63,097 nt of DNA from Psittacicella hinzii (GCF_003585885.1 NZ_NRHC01000001.1:1-63097), one strand, 5' to 3'. Positions 8,786 through 18,699 are shown, counted from the first letter of the stretch. The notes: a model not told the origin generated them from the sequence alone. A program made the numbers and translations.

Positions 8786-9373
8786 TTGGGGAAAGAAAAG
8801 CAAGCTAACAGAGAATGAGAATTGCAAATTGGGAATTGCAAGCTAATGGAGAGTGAGAATATAAATGAGAATGTAGTTGGAAAGTTTTGCTACCTTTTCT
8901 TTCTCCATTTCTACGTAATCTCCACATAATTTCCACATAACTCAAGTTTTTATTAGCCGAGATCAAGCTATTTTCAATAGCTTGATCCTTTTTTAAAACT
9001 TTTAAGCGATAACTCGGTCTAAATAAGAGTAAAAAAGTATTTACATAATTTAAACCTTGCCCTAAGTTTACTTTATCTTTGAGCTCAAACCTAGGATAAA
9101 CCTAGGTAACAACTTTAGGATTAACCTTAAGCCCAACTTAGCAGGCAATTAGCACACTTTGTCGGATTGTTTTTTAGTTTATTCTGGGGTTAAGAAATAT
9201 TTTTTGACCACTTTCACTCCCAAAACAAGCCGATTTTCCTTACACTCGCTCATAAAATGTCTAATTTCTCCCTCACTAAAGTCGAGAAGTTAGGCGGAGA
9301 AACGATTTATAAATTATAATATAAGTAACTACGTTATAAATTTGAGTGTAACTTTTAATTACGCAGAATTTCT
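8786..9373. other. Spacer between rluA and the GT25-like gene
   Basis: 588 bp with no credible gene on either strand. It holds short GCAAGCTAA/GAGAATGAG-type repeated words (8800-8880), the rluA terminator, and a -10-like TATAAT at 9315-9320 without a good -35. Otherwise AT-rich sequence with no structure I can name. Confidence 0.6.
8961..8994 (+). terminator. rluA terminator
   Basis: Perfect 12-bp stem GATCAAGCTATT (8961-8972) / 8976-8987 with a 3-nt loop, followed by C and six T. Confidence 0.9.
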
Positions 9374-12300
9374 ATGGAATATCCATACCTATCTCAAAGC
9401 CTACAATTAAGCTTTGTCGGCTTTTCCCAGATTATTTCTTATCTAATTAATGCGCAAAAGCAATTAGATACTAAAGAGCGTTACACCCGTTTAAATCCGC
9501 ACCAAGATTTAAGTGAGTTAGCTTACGCTCCACCAGACCCAGAGGCTCATTTAACCTCTCAAGAGTTCAACTCTTTAATAGGGAAAACACCTGCCGAAAT
9601 TTTTAACGTTGATGCCTTAAAAGCAAACTTTGCTTCTTATTTAAGTGATTCATCAACACCAATTCCGGTAATGTCAAATCCGGGTCTTTACAGTATTCAA
9701 GTTATCGATCTACGTAAGCTCCCAGTTTTCCAACTAATTTTAACCACGCCAAAAATGGGTTTAAACTTACTTAACTCAATTTTTGGATTTGATAAATTCG
9801 ATCGTAACGCTACAGTTCACCCTGCGGTGTTAAATCTCTTATCAACTACGGTTAGAGAAGAGCTTAATCAGTATCTCGAAAAACAAGTACCAAATGAGCG
9901 CGCTAAAACTATTGCCGCCCTTGATGGACTTTACCGCTTAACCCAATTAAATCTGCAAGTTATTGCATATGGGCAAGCACAACTTTATGATCATGCTTTA
10001 ATTATCGATCCAACTGTAAGTTTAGTTTCAGACTGGAGTTACAAACTTAACCACGTTATCAACTTTGCTGAGCAACAAGAAGAAAGCTACGGCATGGTGA
10101 ACTTTGGTTATTTTGAAAGAGATAGCCGTGACTTTATGTCACTTGACTACTTACGCGATCAGCTTGGTCTAAAAATTGAAGAACAGCTAATGTTCCACTT
10201 CCAAGAGCAAAAACTATTAAACATCGATAAATTCGATGAGCAAGTATTTGCTACTTGGCAAGAAGATCCAAGTAAAATTGGTTCAAGTTTCATGTTAATG
10301 CGTGGGCAGTTAAATGAAACTAAACCAGATGGACGTGGATCAACTGGTTATGTGCTTAACTTAGCAGCATTACGTAAGCTAGGCAAAAAAGAAGTTAAAA
10401 TGACACCATTTACTTCAATTAACCCTACTGCTAACGTACAAAAAGCTTTACAGTTCTCTCAAGCTAATTCAAAAAACCAAGGGGAAATTTCTGGCTCGAG
10501 CCTAAAAGGCGATAGTCAATTTAACTCTGCTTGGGAAAAATTAAAAGTTTTACTAAATTGGAATATGCTGGAGGTAATGTCTCCGTCTTTCCCATTAGTT
10601 GCTAAAGTTAACGCTAACATTTTCGGGATTAACCGTCCTTTACTAAACTACTCGCAACAGATCTTTATTTACACCAAAAAACCACATTTCTATGTGAGTT
10701 TTTACAATGTAAGACAACACCGTAACTTAAAGTCATTCTTAGGAGCAACTCCAAGTAATATTACTTGGTACTTACGTCCATTACTTACTTTAAATGACTA
10801 TAATCTTGAGTATCGTGAAGATCACTTCGAGGATTACTACCGTAATCTTAGTCCAGAGTTAGTTGAACTAACGCTAACGGTTAAAGATCTCTTTAAACGT
10901 ATTCTAGAAAATAAGCGTATTAAAGAAGACGATTACATCTTTATCACCAATACGCATCAACAACTACCGGCAAATGTTTTTCAGTCAGTAGAAAACTTCC
11001 TGACTAAAGGACAGGCAGAGCCTGCCTTTAGAACTCCATTAAGTATTGCCAACAGCCACTTAACGCACGTAAATACTTATGGTAGTCTGGCAGTTGCAAG
11101 TAGTGAAACTTTTGAAACAAAAACACGTTTAAGTCGTAAAAAACGTCAACAACTTGAGGCGCAACAACTTAATCAAACTTTTAATCAAAAGCTTGAGCAA
11201 GCGCTAGAAGCTTTAGAGAAAAACTCTGCAAGCAAAACTAGCAAAAAAGAACCAAGCCAAGAATTAAAAGTTGAAGACTTTACGCATAATGAAGAATTAT
11301 CTTTACTTGAGCTCATTAAGCAACAAGATGAAAAAGATAAAGCTCACTTTAAAGCAAATCTAAATACTAAAGTAGATAACAGCTTAGTAAGAACTGCTAA
11401 CTTAGGGCAAATCATTGAGCAAAGTCTTGACCCGCAAGCAATTAAAAAGCATATTACGGGAATTGAAGCAGCTGTTCCATTAATAGTTGCTGATGGTTTT
11501 ACTGATCTTGATTTACTAGATTTAGTAAACAAAACACAAATACCTTCTTGGAAAAACAACCGTATTGTTTATCCTCTAGTTCGTACTAACACCTTGTTAG
11601 GCGTACCTAACTTTAGTAAGGTAATTACTCAAACTAATTACCAGATTACGACCAAGGTAGCTACAGGTAGCGACGGTAAAGCCCAAGCTGCATTTATTCG
11701 CATGCTTAACCATACTAATGTGTTAACCGCTAATGAAAAAGAACAGCTTGAGCACTTTTTAAAGGTACAAGTGGCAAATAACGAAAAAGCTTCAGTTGAG
11801 TTTGATAAATTTGCTTTCGTTCCTGCAGACCTCTGGCAAGCTTTAAAAGCTTCGCAAAAAGAACTGATCAAAAATGCTTACCGTGCAAAACAAAGCATTC
11901 AGTTTATGGACGAGGAGATTAGCAAAGAAGATATCTACTCTCTTGAAGATTACGAACACTTTGATTCGCAAAAATACTTTGAACTTGCGCAAGAACTCGG
12001 CATGGAACACTTTATCACGCCTATGTCTTCAAAAGTTGAAAGTTACCTTGCGGAAATCTTTAAAAAGACTAACCGTAAGTATGGTCCATTCCCTTATCAG
12101 TACATTAAAGATAGTAAAATCAACCATGCTGAACAAGAGCGTATTCAACAAGTACGTAATTGGGCAAAAGAAAATAACTATCGTGTTGTTGGCTTAGGGC
12201 AAAGACTTTACTTTGCTTCTCCTGATGCGCTTGAAGGGGTTAAATTACTGTTCCAATTTGCTAAGTTCTACCAAATTCAGAAGTATAAAACTTTAAATGA

Positions 12301-14995
12301 AGGACTTACTGATGGCGCAGTAGTTCAAGAAGATTTAAACTACGATAACCTAGCTATTTGGTTAGACTACAAGAAAGTTTACACCCAACCAGTAATGGCG
12401 AACATTGCCCTAGTTAACCGTAACCTGTTAGCTAAATGCTATCACTACGATGTTACTAGTCCAAAAGATCTCAACCGCATGCTCAAATTTATGACAGACG
12501 AAGGCATGCGTGGAGATGAAATGTTCTTTGGTGGCTATAACCGCTACTGTCCAATTGGTGGGTTAGCGCGTCCATATGTTGCTAATCTCCTAGTACCGGT
12601 ACAAAGTGATCCATACATCAAGTACCAAGAAAAAGCTGCAGCTCTTGAGCTTCTAACTCAAGCGCCTCTGACAGCTTCAAACCAAGAGTTCCAATACTTA
12701 GTTGCTTGCCAACAAGCAATTCAACCTTGGAGCAACAAAATTAGCTTCTTAGCTAACGGTTACCGCTATCCAACGGTGCAACTACCACTGTTTGAGCAAC
12801 TACAAAGTAAATATCGTCCACGTATTGACCAAGCTAACCGCACTATGGTTGCCCAAGTACGTCAGTACTACCTCAACCACCATCAATTACGTGACGATGT
12901 TATCTTACTAGATAACGTTGCTTGTGTACCTCAAGGTAGAGCCTTAACTCTACAAAGTGGTAATGACTGTTTAAGTCATCGTAAAACACCAAGCACTTGG
13001 ATTATTAGTAAAAGTTTAATTCGTCAAAGTGCGCCTATCTGGCAAGAATCTGATTGGCATTTAGGTAAACTATATCTACTTGTTTCAGCTAACCAACGTA
13101 TTGGCTTTATCAACCAAAGTGGAGTAGAGCCATTACCGCTTGAACGTATTATTGATCATGGCGTAGTTTATGATCAACAAAGTAATACCCCAAGCATTGC
13201 TAGCCTCCTTAACTGGGGACGAGAAAATAAATTTGCTAGTCAAACAGTTTCGCAAATCCAAGATAACCAGCAAGAATACCTTGAACATATTTCTAAGGCA
13301 TATGAGCATACGCCTAAGTATCCAAAACCACAGAAACAAGTTCAAGTTAATGTTGCAGAATTTAACGAAGGTAAATTCTTCTTAGAGGATGAGGAAGAAA
13401 GCGGTCTATCTTTAACTACCGGTTTCCGTGACGAAATCTTTGACGAACAAGAAAACTTCCATGTGGTACAAACTACTTCTTTCTATAACGAAGAAGATAG
13501 TGAGCAAACAGACCAAAATTCTGACGCAAATAATAAAGCGCAAAAAGCTCCACAGGAAAAAGTTACAGTTGAGCCTCCTCGTAAGAAAGGAGCTTGGTGG
13601 AAATTTGGTTTCTTCTCTGATGAGGAAGAGCCTGAACCAGAAAGAAATGTTGATAAAAGCAAACATGGTACTCCAGTAAAAGCCATGAGCTTCGATGTCA
13701 ATAATCGTAATGTCCAAGTTAATTCTCAAAGTAATAAAACTAAAACTTTTGATGATTTAAACATAGGTTCAGATTTCCAAACCTCAACTAAACAAATTCA
13801 AACGCAAGCATTTGCCTTTACTGCAGGAATTAAAGCTAAACCTGAAGAAATCATTGCTGAGGCAAAACCTGTCTTTGGTGGTAGTACGCTAATTCAGCGT
13901 GCGCAACACTATGTAGCGCGTAAGCTCCAACAAAATGAAGCTACTATCTTTGCTAAAGGCATGGCAACCACCACTAACTTTGATCTCGGGGTTAAAGTAA
14001 GTCCTGCAAATGACTATGCTAAATACTTAAAACGTGTTTATCGTCAACTAGCAAATGAGCAAGGTCATGACTTAAAAGCCGTTGAGCAACAAATGCTGGG
14101 TGACTTAAATAATCTTGTTCACTCTTCAGCATTTGCAATTTATCCAAGTCTTGAACAACAAGCGAGTGATGTCGGTTTAATTACTTACAACCGCAATACC
14201 CCGCAAACTTTAAGTAAACTTAAAATTAAAGTTCTGAACTTAGATACCCAATTCTACCGTTGGGAGAAAATGCTCAACCAGTTAGAGGACTCTTCTGTTG
14301 CCTCAATCCAACGTATTGATGGTATTCGTGGAGAAGAGCTCAGTGCTGAAGTTATTAAAGAGAACTTTGCGCAAGACAAGTTCATTCGCTATAACCATCG
14401 TTTTGCAACTCCAAGAGAAATCGGGATTGCTTTAGCTCACCGTAAAGCTCTCTTAAGTGCACTATACGATGAAAGCATTGATCACAATGACTTTGTCCTC
14501 ATCTGTGAAGATGACATTATCTTTAGTCCTGAATGGCAAAGACGCATGGCGCGTATCTTGCTCCAAGCAAGTAACGAGCCAATCGATGCAATTAACTTAC
14601 TGCATCCAAAAATTCTTTCTAACCTAGTGTCACCGTTAGAGTTACATCATGCCCGCGTGCTTAACTTATCAAGCTGGCATTATGTTGCAACTCCTAACTT
14701 ACCACAACTAGTTAGCTCACCAAGCTACCAACCTCTAACTTCATCTTGCTACCTTGTACGTAAAAGTGCAATTGCCAATGCCGTACAAAAAGGAGTTTTA
14801 GATCAAGTTGGGGCTTCAGCTAGCGACTTAGTGAACTTCCTAGAAATTTGGCCAGATAGAATTCGTACAGCAGTGCCAACCTTAGCGCACCTTAACCATG
14901 AAGTTAATACTATGGATTCAATCCTGCATAATGTAAGAAAAGCGGGTGCTATCTATAACTTCGGTTATCGTCGTATTAAGTGGACTAATAGATAA
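9374..14995 (+). CDS. Giant glycosyltransferase-family-25-like protein
   Basis: A 1873-residue protein. Residues 1618-1873 are a recognisable GT25 (LPS glycosyltransferase) domain: IKVLNLDTQFYRWEKM, ATPREIGIALAHRKALL, and LICEDDIIF with the EDD metal/nucleotide-sugar motif at 1712-1714. Residues about 107-345 look like a second, degenerate GT25 fold: YSIQVIDLRKL at the front, HALIIDPTVSLVSDW (EDD replaced by DPT at 212-214), and GSTGYVLNLAALRKL resembling the late aYliskkaA motif. The middle (about 345-1330) is globular-looking but unrecognised; residues about 1340-1450 are acidic and low-complexity. No signal peptide or membrane helix. Likely role: modification of LPS or another surface glycan; the acceptor is unknown. 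No neighbouring capsule or O-antigen cluster. Followed by two terminators. Confidence 0.65.
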   Translation: MEYPYLSQSLQLSFVGFSQIISYLINAQKQLDTKERYTRLNPHQDLSELAYAPPDPEAHLTSQEFNSLIGKTPAEIFNVDALKANFASYLSDSSTPIPVMSNPGLYSIQVIDLRKLPVFQLILTTPKMGLNLLNSIFGFDKFDRNATVHPAVLNLLSTTVREELNQYLEKQVPNERAKTIAALDGLYRLTQLNLQVIAYGQAQLYDHALIIDPTVSLVSDWSYKLNHVINFAEQQEESYGMVNFGYFERDSRDFMSLDYLRDQLGLKIEEQLMFHFQEQKLLNIDKFDEQVFATWQEDPSKIGSSFMLMRGQLNETKPDGRGSTGYVLNLAALRKLGKKEVKMTPFTSINPTANVQKALQFSQANSKNQGEISGSSLKGDSQFNSAWEKLKVLLNWNMLEVMSPSFPLVAKVNANIFGINRPLLNYSQQIFIYTKKPHFYVSFYNVRQHRNLKSFLGATPSNITWYLRPLLTLNDYNLEYREDHFEDYYRNLSPELVELTLTVKDLFKRILENKRIKEDDYIFITNTHQQLPANVFQSVENFLTKGQAEPAFRTPLSIANSHLTHVNTYGSLAVASSETFETKTRLSRKKRQQLEAQQLNQTFNQKLEQALEALEKNSASKTSKKEPSQELKVEDFTHNEELSLLELIKQQDEKDKAHFKANLNTKVDNSLVRTANLGQIIEQSLDPQAIKKHITGIEAAVPLIVADGFTDLDLLDLVNKTQIPSWKNNRIVYPLVRTNTLLGVPNFSKVITQTNYQITTKVATGSDGKAQAAFIRMLNHTNVLTANEKEQLEHFLKVQVANNEKASVEFDKFAFVPADLWQALKASQKELIKNAYRAKQSIQFMDEEISKEDIYSLEDYEHFDSQKYFELAQELGMEHFITPMSSKVESYLAEIFKKTNRKYGPFPYQYIKDSKINHAEQERIQQVRNWAKENNYRVVGLGQRLYFASPDALEGVKLLFQFAKFYQIQKYKTLNEGLTDGAVVQEDLNYDNLAIWLDYKKVYTQPVMANIALVNRNLLAKCYHYDVTSPKDLNRMLKFMTDEGMRGDEMFFGGYNRYCPIGGLARPYVANLLVPVQSDPYIKYQEKAAALELLTQAPLTASNQEFQYLVACQQAIQPWSNKISFLANGYRYPTVQLPLFEQLQSKYRPRIDQANRTMVAQVRQYYLNHHQLRDDVILLDNVACVPQGRALTLQSGNDCLSHRKTPSTWIISKSLIRQSAPIWQESDWHLGKLYLLVSANQRIGFINQSGVEPLPLERIIDHGVVYDQQSNTPSIASLLNWGRENKFASQTVSQIQDNQQEYLEHISKAYEHTPKYPKPQKQVQVNVAEFNEGKFFLEDEEESGLSLTTGFRDEIFDEQENFHVVQTTSFYNEEDSEQTDQNSDANNKAQKAPQEKVTVEPPRKKGAWWKFGFFSDEEEPEPERNVDKSKHGTPVKAMSFDVNNRNVQVNSQSNKTKTFDDLNIGSDFQTSTKQIQTQAFAFTAGIKAKPEEIIAEAKPVFGGSTLIQRAQHYVARKLQQNEATIFAKGMATTTNFDLGVKVSPANDYAKYLKRVYRQLANEQGHDLKAVEQQMLGDLNNLVHSSAFAIYPSLEQQASDVGLITYNRNTPQTLSKLKIKVLNLDTQFYRWEKMLNQLEDSSVASIQRIDGIRGEELSAEVIKENFAQDKFIRYNHRFATPREIGIALAHRKALLSALYDESIDHNDFVLICEDDIIFSPEWQRRMARILLQASNEPIDAINLLHPKILSNLVSPLELHHARVLNLSSWHYVATPNLPQLVSSPSYQPLTSSCYLVRKSAIANAVQKGVLDQVGASASDLVNFLEIWPDRIRTAVPTLAHLNHEVNTMDSILHNVRKAGAIYNFGYRRIKWTNR

Positions 14996-15024
14996 CGCCA
15001 ATTAGTCTAGACAATGGCGTTTTT
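14994..15024 (+). terminator. First terminator after the GT25-like gene
   Basis: AACGCCA (14994-15000) pairs with TGGCGTT (15015-15021), followed by T-rich sequence; the stem overlaps the TAA stop codon. Confidence 0.7.
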
Positions 15025-15068
15025 GTAAGAATAATTTTTAATTCTTTATTATTTTTATCTTGTACTTG

Positions 15069-15100
15069 GATCAGGTTGCTTAGGCAACCTGATCTTTTTT
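15069..15100 (+). terminator. Second terminator after the GT25-like gene
   Basis: Perfect 11-bp stem GATCAGGTTGC (15069-15079) / 15084-15094, TTAG loop, then six T. Confidence 0.88.
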
Positions 15101-15400
15101 GTACTAAAATAGTCAACTTTATCCTCTTAGGTCTCTAGAATTATCTAGCTTAGCTTGCATTAGCAAGAGCTAATCTTCTTAACCGCCAAGCTCTATCTTC
15201 TCAACAGCAAAGCTTTATTTTCTTAACAGCAAAGCCCTATTTTCCCAACAGAAAATCTCCCTCTTCTTCCCTGCATTCGCAAAATTTTCTCCTCATCTAC
15301 TATTACAAACTTCCTCTGATCTATCCCTAGTTACCACTTCCTAGTAGCACAAGACTACTAACTATTTAGGTGGTATCCTGCATTTGTCAAAAAGTTTAGC

Positions 15401-15406
15401 TATAAT
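15401..15406 (+). promoter_or_regulatory. -10 candidate for the OYE-family gene
   Basis: TATAAT in an A/T-rich context 39 bp before the start codon. The nearby TTGTCA (15384-15389) is too close to be its -35. Confidence 0.4.
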
Positions 15407-15444
15407 ATAAAACAGTCTTAACGAAATTTTAAAGGAAGACAAAC

Positions 15445-16476
15445 ATGGCAAAATCTAAATTATTTACTCCGGTAACAATTGGTGCAAATACTTTTAAAAA
15501 CCGCGTATTTATGTCACCTATGTGTATGTATAGTGCAGAACCTCATACAGGTTTACTAAATCAAAAACATTTTGATCACTATCTTAGCCGTGCCTTAGGA
15601 GGCGTTGGTGCTATTATTGTTGAAGCCACAAGCGTACAACCTCAAGGTGGGATCTCTAAACTAGATTTAGGTCTGTGGAACGATGAACAAGCACGTGCTT
15701 TTTCAGGCTTAACTGCAGCTGTACATAGCTATAATTGTAAAATCGGTATTCAGTTATCACATTCAGGTCGTAAAGGGCAAGACTGGGAAGTAGTATATGC
15801 TCCTTCAGCAGTTGGTGCTTTTTCTCCTGAATACAAAGAACCAGTTGCGTTAACTACTGAACAAGTAGAAAAATTTATTGAGGATTATCTCGCCGCTGCT
15901 AAACGTGCAGAAATGGCTGGTTTTGATTTTATTGAAATTCACGCAGCACACGGTTACTTAATTAACCAATTTTTATCACCGATTACTAACCAACGTGATG
16001 ATCAATTTGGTGGTTCATTAGAAAAACGCTATGAACTTCTTGGTCGTCTTATCCGCGGAATTAAAGCTAATACCTCTTTAGATGTGTATGTGCGTTTTTC
16101 TGCAAATGAGGTTGAAGAAAGTGGTAATAGCTTTGAAGAAATGCAAATGCTGTTACATCTAGCTTACGCTGATGGTGCGGTATTCTTTGATATCTCTTCA
16201 GGTGGCATTACGCCAACATCTCCAGAAGTATTCCCTGGTTATCAAGCATTATTATCAGCAGAGTTCTCTAAAGCAGGTTTACCAGTAGGTGCAGTTGGTT
16301 TACTAGATACTCCAGAATTAGCAGAGTATGTTTTACGTGCAAATCATGCGCAAGTAATCTTTATTGGTCGTGGTTTACTAACTAACCCTAACTGGGCTTT
16401 AAACGCTGCCCATAAACTGCACGCGCTTGAGCAATATGATTTTGCTATTGACTCTTATAAACGTGGTATTAAGTAA
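15445..16476 (+). CDS. YqjM/NamA-type NADPH dehydrogenase (old yellow enzyme family)
   Basis: A 343-residue FMN TIM-barrel protein. The thermophilic-like OYE subclass is indicated by PMCMYSA (Cys27 and Tyr29, residues that tune the flavin and bind substrate in YqjM), SHSGRKG (105-111), the substrate-binding pair in HAAHGYL (His166, His169), SPITNQRDDQFGGSLEKR, and the phosphate-binding end IFIGRGLLTNPNWA. Members reduce activated C=C bonds of enones and nitro compounds; the physiological substrate is usually unknown. Start preceded by AAAGGAAG. Monocistronic with a strong terminator. Confidence 0.9.
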   Translation: MAKSKLFTPVTIGANTFKNRVFMSPMCMYSAEPHTGLLNQKHFDHYLSRALGGVGAIIVEATSVQPQGGISKLDLGLWNDEQARAFSGLTAAVHSYNCKIGIQLSHSGRKGQDWEVVYAPSAVGAFSPEYKEPVALTTEQVEKFIEDYLAAAKRAEMAGFDFIEIHAAHGYLINQFLSPITNQRDDQFGGSLEKRYELLGRLIRGIKANTSLDVYVRFSANEVEESGNSFEEMQMLLHLAYADGAVFFDISSGGITPTSPEVFPGYQALLSAEFSKAGLPVGAVGLLDTPELAEYVLRANHAQVIFIGRGLLTNPNWALNAAHKLHALEQYDFAIDSYKRGIK

Positions 16477-16922
16477 ATATACCTCTAGAGTTAATTGCAA
16501 CCTTATTAATATGCAACCTTATTAATAAAGGTTAATTCTTTTACTTTCTTAGTTGATTGCATACAAATAACTAAAGAAATGGACAAAAAATAAGTTCAGT
16601 AAATTCTTGATTTACTGAACTTATTTTTTTATCTTTCTCTTTTTGACAGTGGTAAAATATGCTTTATTATTGCAAGGTAATTTAACCAGAGCTTAAGAAA
16701 TTTACCAAGAGAAAAGACAAGTTAATCATAAGCTAATTACAAGCTAGAGAAGGAAGAACGAAATAATTACTTTAACAAGAGCACAAGACACATAAACTCA
16801 TCTTGTCGCTATAAGCTCGATCTAGCTTAGGCTAAAATTACCCATTTTTAAGTAAATTCCCCAATGCAATAATTGATTTTTGGTTTTTAATTATTTTTTA
16901 GTAGAGACGTTTTAGAATTTAT
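16477..16922. other. Spacer between the OYE-family and sirtuin-like genes
   Basis: 446 bp without a gene. Contains the terminator at 16587-16630 and an extended -10-like TGGTAAAAT at 16650-16658. No other structure seen. Confidence 0.6.
16587..16630 (+). terminator. Strong terminator after the OYE-family gene
   Basis: An 18-bp stem: the core TAAGTTCAGTAAAT (16591-16604) flanked by AAAA, complement at 16610-16627, 5-nt loop, T-run to 16630. Symmetric enough to work in both directions. Confidence 0.88.
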
Positions 16923-17489
16923 ATGAAAGTTATCGCTTTTACCGGAGCAGGAATTAGTAAACAGTCTAATATTCCTACTTTTATGGAATGCCCAGAAGTA
17001 AGAGACAAGTTACACCGTTGTTTTGCCCAAAATAATCCAGAGGAGTACCGCAAAACTATCTCGCAGTTAAAGCACAACATGCAAAACGCTTTTCCTAATC
17101 CGGCTCACTTAGCTTTAGCTCAATATCAAATTCCAATTATTACCATGAATATTGATGGTCTACATACTTTAGCTGGTAGTAAAAAAGTGTTAGAGCTTCA
17201 TGGAGGCTTGCCAAATGAAGAAGAACTTGCGTACGCAGAGCAACTACGTAATAAACCAGTTCTTTACGGTGATCCTGCGCCTAACTACGAGAAAGCTTTT
17301 GATATGGTAACCCAATTAGATGCTAATGACATTTTTATCGTTGTCGGTTGCTCTTACCATACAGCTATTGCTAATGACCTACGTCGTATTGCTGAAAATA
17401 TTGGCTGTCGTATCTATGAGATACAAGATGACGCAGCGCATAAAGTTCCTGCATTACTAGAAAAACTTTTTGGAGCAACAAATGAGTGA
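16923..17489 (+). CDS. Sirtuin-like (SIR2 superfamily) protein without the zinc module
   Basis: A 188-residue Rossmann protein. TGAGISKQSNIPTF (7-20) is the NAD loop GAG(I/V)SxxSGIPxF; MNIDGLH (75-81) and ELHGG (91-95, His93) match the NID and catalytic His motifs of sirtuins; IVVGCSYHTAIAND (139-152) matches the late NAD-contacting segment. The four-Cys zinc ribbon and associated small domain of protein deacylases are absent, giving a protein about 60 residues shorter than CobB. It may be a NAD-dependent deacylase, a NAD hydrolase or a binding protein; the sequence does not decide. Its stop overlaps the start of the DMT transporter gene by 8 bp (ATGAGTGA), so the two are translationally coupled. 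Confidence 0.72.
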   Translation: MKVIAFTGAGISKQSNIPTFMECPEVRDKLHRCFAQNNPEEYRKTISQLKHNMQNAFPNPAHLALAQYQIPIITMNIDGLHTLAGSKKVLELHGGLPNEEELAYAEQLRNKPVLYGDPAPNYEKAFDMVTQLDANDIFIVVGCSYHTAIANDLRRIAENIGCRIYEIQDDAAHKVPALLEKLFGATNE

Positions 17490-18456
17490 TCTCAGTAAAG
17501 GGATTATTTTGGTTTGTATTTCAGCGCTTGCAAGTGCATTTATGGCACTGTTTTACAAGTTAATTAATACCGACATCTCTATTTACGAAAAAGTATTTGC
17601 CCGTGGCTTATGCAGTACAATTGTTGCTTTTAGTTTAATTGCTCATCTACGTAAAAAACTAAATAAGAAAAAAGCTCTTGGCACTTTAAAAGCAGATGCA
17701 ATTTACCCTGCTTTTATCTGCCAACCAGGCAATGCGAAGTTAATGCTCCTCCGTTGCCTAATGGGAGCTTCAGGAATTATTACCTATGTGTACATGGTAA
17801 ACTACATGAGTTTAGCTGACGCAGATATGTTCACTAAGCTAACCACAGTGTTTATCATAATTCTCGGTTTATTTTTCCTTAAAGTAGACAAACTCAATGC
17901 AGTGCAAGTAGTTGTCGTGGTTATTAGTTTAATCGGAGCAGCGCTAATTATTAAACCAAGTTTTAATAACCCTTTACTATTAGGTTATTCAATTGGTTTA
18001 CTGCAAGCACTCTTTGGTGCTCTAGCTTATATTGCCATTCGCTTTCTCTTAACGCAAAGTAAAAACAAAGAGCATCCTCTAACAATTGAAAGCGCTTTAG
18101 CTTTAACTATTTTGCTCTTTTCAGCATACCCAGCTATGCAAACTTTTACTGCATATAATGGGCATGAGTTAAATTATCTATACTTAGCAATTGCAACAGT
18201 TTCTGCTTTAGTAGCCCAATATACTTTCTCTTTTGCCTTAAAGTATGCTCCTGCTGTCGAAGTTAATGTTTACCAATATTCTTCTTTACTTTGGAGTAGC
18301 TTATTTGGCTTTATCTTCTTTGCCTTTATCCCTGACTTAATGTCATTAACCGGTTACTGCCTAATTGTTTGTGGTGGCTTACTTCTCTACTTCCACAATC
18401 TTAAAGTTTACCGTAAACAGCAAAAGCTAAAAAAGCTTGCACAAGAGGCAAAATAA
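17482..18456 (+). CDS. DMT-superfamily (EamA) transporter
   Basis: Starting at the ATG at 17482 (GGAG at 17472-17475) it is 324 residues with about ten hydrophobic helices and two EamA repeats; a positively charged loop (HLRKKLNKKK) follows helix 2 and a basic tail (YRKQQKLKKLAQEAK) ends the protein. Segments such as LMLLRCLMGASGIITYVYMVNYMSLADADMFTKLTTVF.. are typical of RhaT/EamA carriers. The substrate cannot be read from sequence. The overlap with the sirtuin-like gene suggests a joint role, possibly with a nucleotide or NAD-related metabolite; that is speculation. Confidence 0.85.
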   Translation: MSDLSKGIILVCISALASAFMALFYKLINTDISIYEKVFARGLCSTIVAFSLIAHLRKKLNKKKALGTLKADAIYPAFICQPGNAKLMLLRCLMGASGIITYVYMVNYMSLADADMFTKLTTVFIIILGLFFLKVDKLNAVQVVVVVISLIGAALIIKPSFNNPLLLGYSIGLLQALFGALAYIAIRFLLTQSKNKEHPLTIESALALTILLFSAYPAMQTFTAYNGHELNYLYLAIATVSALVAQYTFSFALKYAPAVEVNVYQYSSLLWSSLFGFIFFAFIPDLMSLTGYCLIVCGGLLLYFHNLKVYRKQQKLKKLAQEAK

Positions 18457-18526
18457 GAGAAAAAAGTAAGTAGTAAACAACTCAACCTATAGCCATAACA
18501 TGGCTATTCTGGTTATTTTGAATTTC

Positions 18527-18574
18527 CGATTTTCGATTTTCGATTTTCGATTTTCGATTTTCGATTTTCGATTT
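18527..18574. repeat. Heptanucleotide repeat (CGATTTT), seven units
   Basis: Six perfect CGATTTT units plus CGATTT in the convergent spacer between the DMT transporter and the uvrC C-terminal gene. Confidence 0.95.
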
Positions 18575-18586
18575 CACTCCTAATAA

Positions 18587-18616
18587 AAAAAGAGTAGGCA
18601 ACAGCCTACTCTTTTT
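18587..18616. terminator. Bidirectional terminator between convergent genes
   Basis: Perfect 13-bp stem AAAAAGAGTAGGC (18587-18599) / 18604-18616 with a 4-nt loop and A/T-runs on both sides; serves the DMT transporter (+) and uvrC (-). Confidence 0.88.
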
Positions 18617-18649
18617 GCGTTTGTACTTTTTTGCTTTTTGCTCTTATGC

Positions 18650-18676
18650 GCTTTGAGCTTTGAGCTTTGAGCTTTA
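18650..18676. repeat. Heptanucleotide repeat (GCTTTGA), three units plus a partial
   Basis: GCTTTGA at 18650, 18657 and 18664, then GCTTTA. A different 7-bp unit from the one 80 bp upstream, on the other side of the terminator. Confidence 0.9.
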
Positions 18677-18699
18677 CTTTTTTGCTACAGTGTCTTTAC

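Larger units (their letters stand above)
14996..15444. other. Spacer before the OYE-family gene, with about 26-bp imperfect repeats
   Basis: 449 bp without a gene. Contains two tandem terminators, then three imperfect copies of a roughly 26-bp unit built on CTTCTCAACAGCAAAGC (about 15175-15255), then a -10 TATAAT at 15401-15406 for the downstream gene. Confidence 0.65.

Noticed and set aside
11874..12197. Lysine/leucine-rich plus-strand frame inside the GT25-like gene
   Set aside because: An out-of-frame shadow of the long gene, with no start signal.
18527..18574. CRISPR-like array from short repeats
   Set aside because: Units are contiguous 7-mers without spacers, and no cas genes are in the window.
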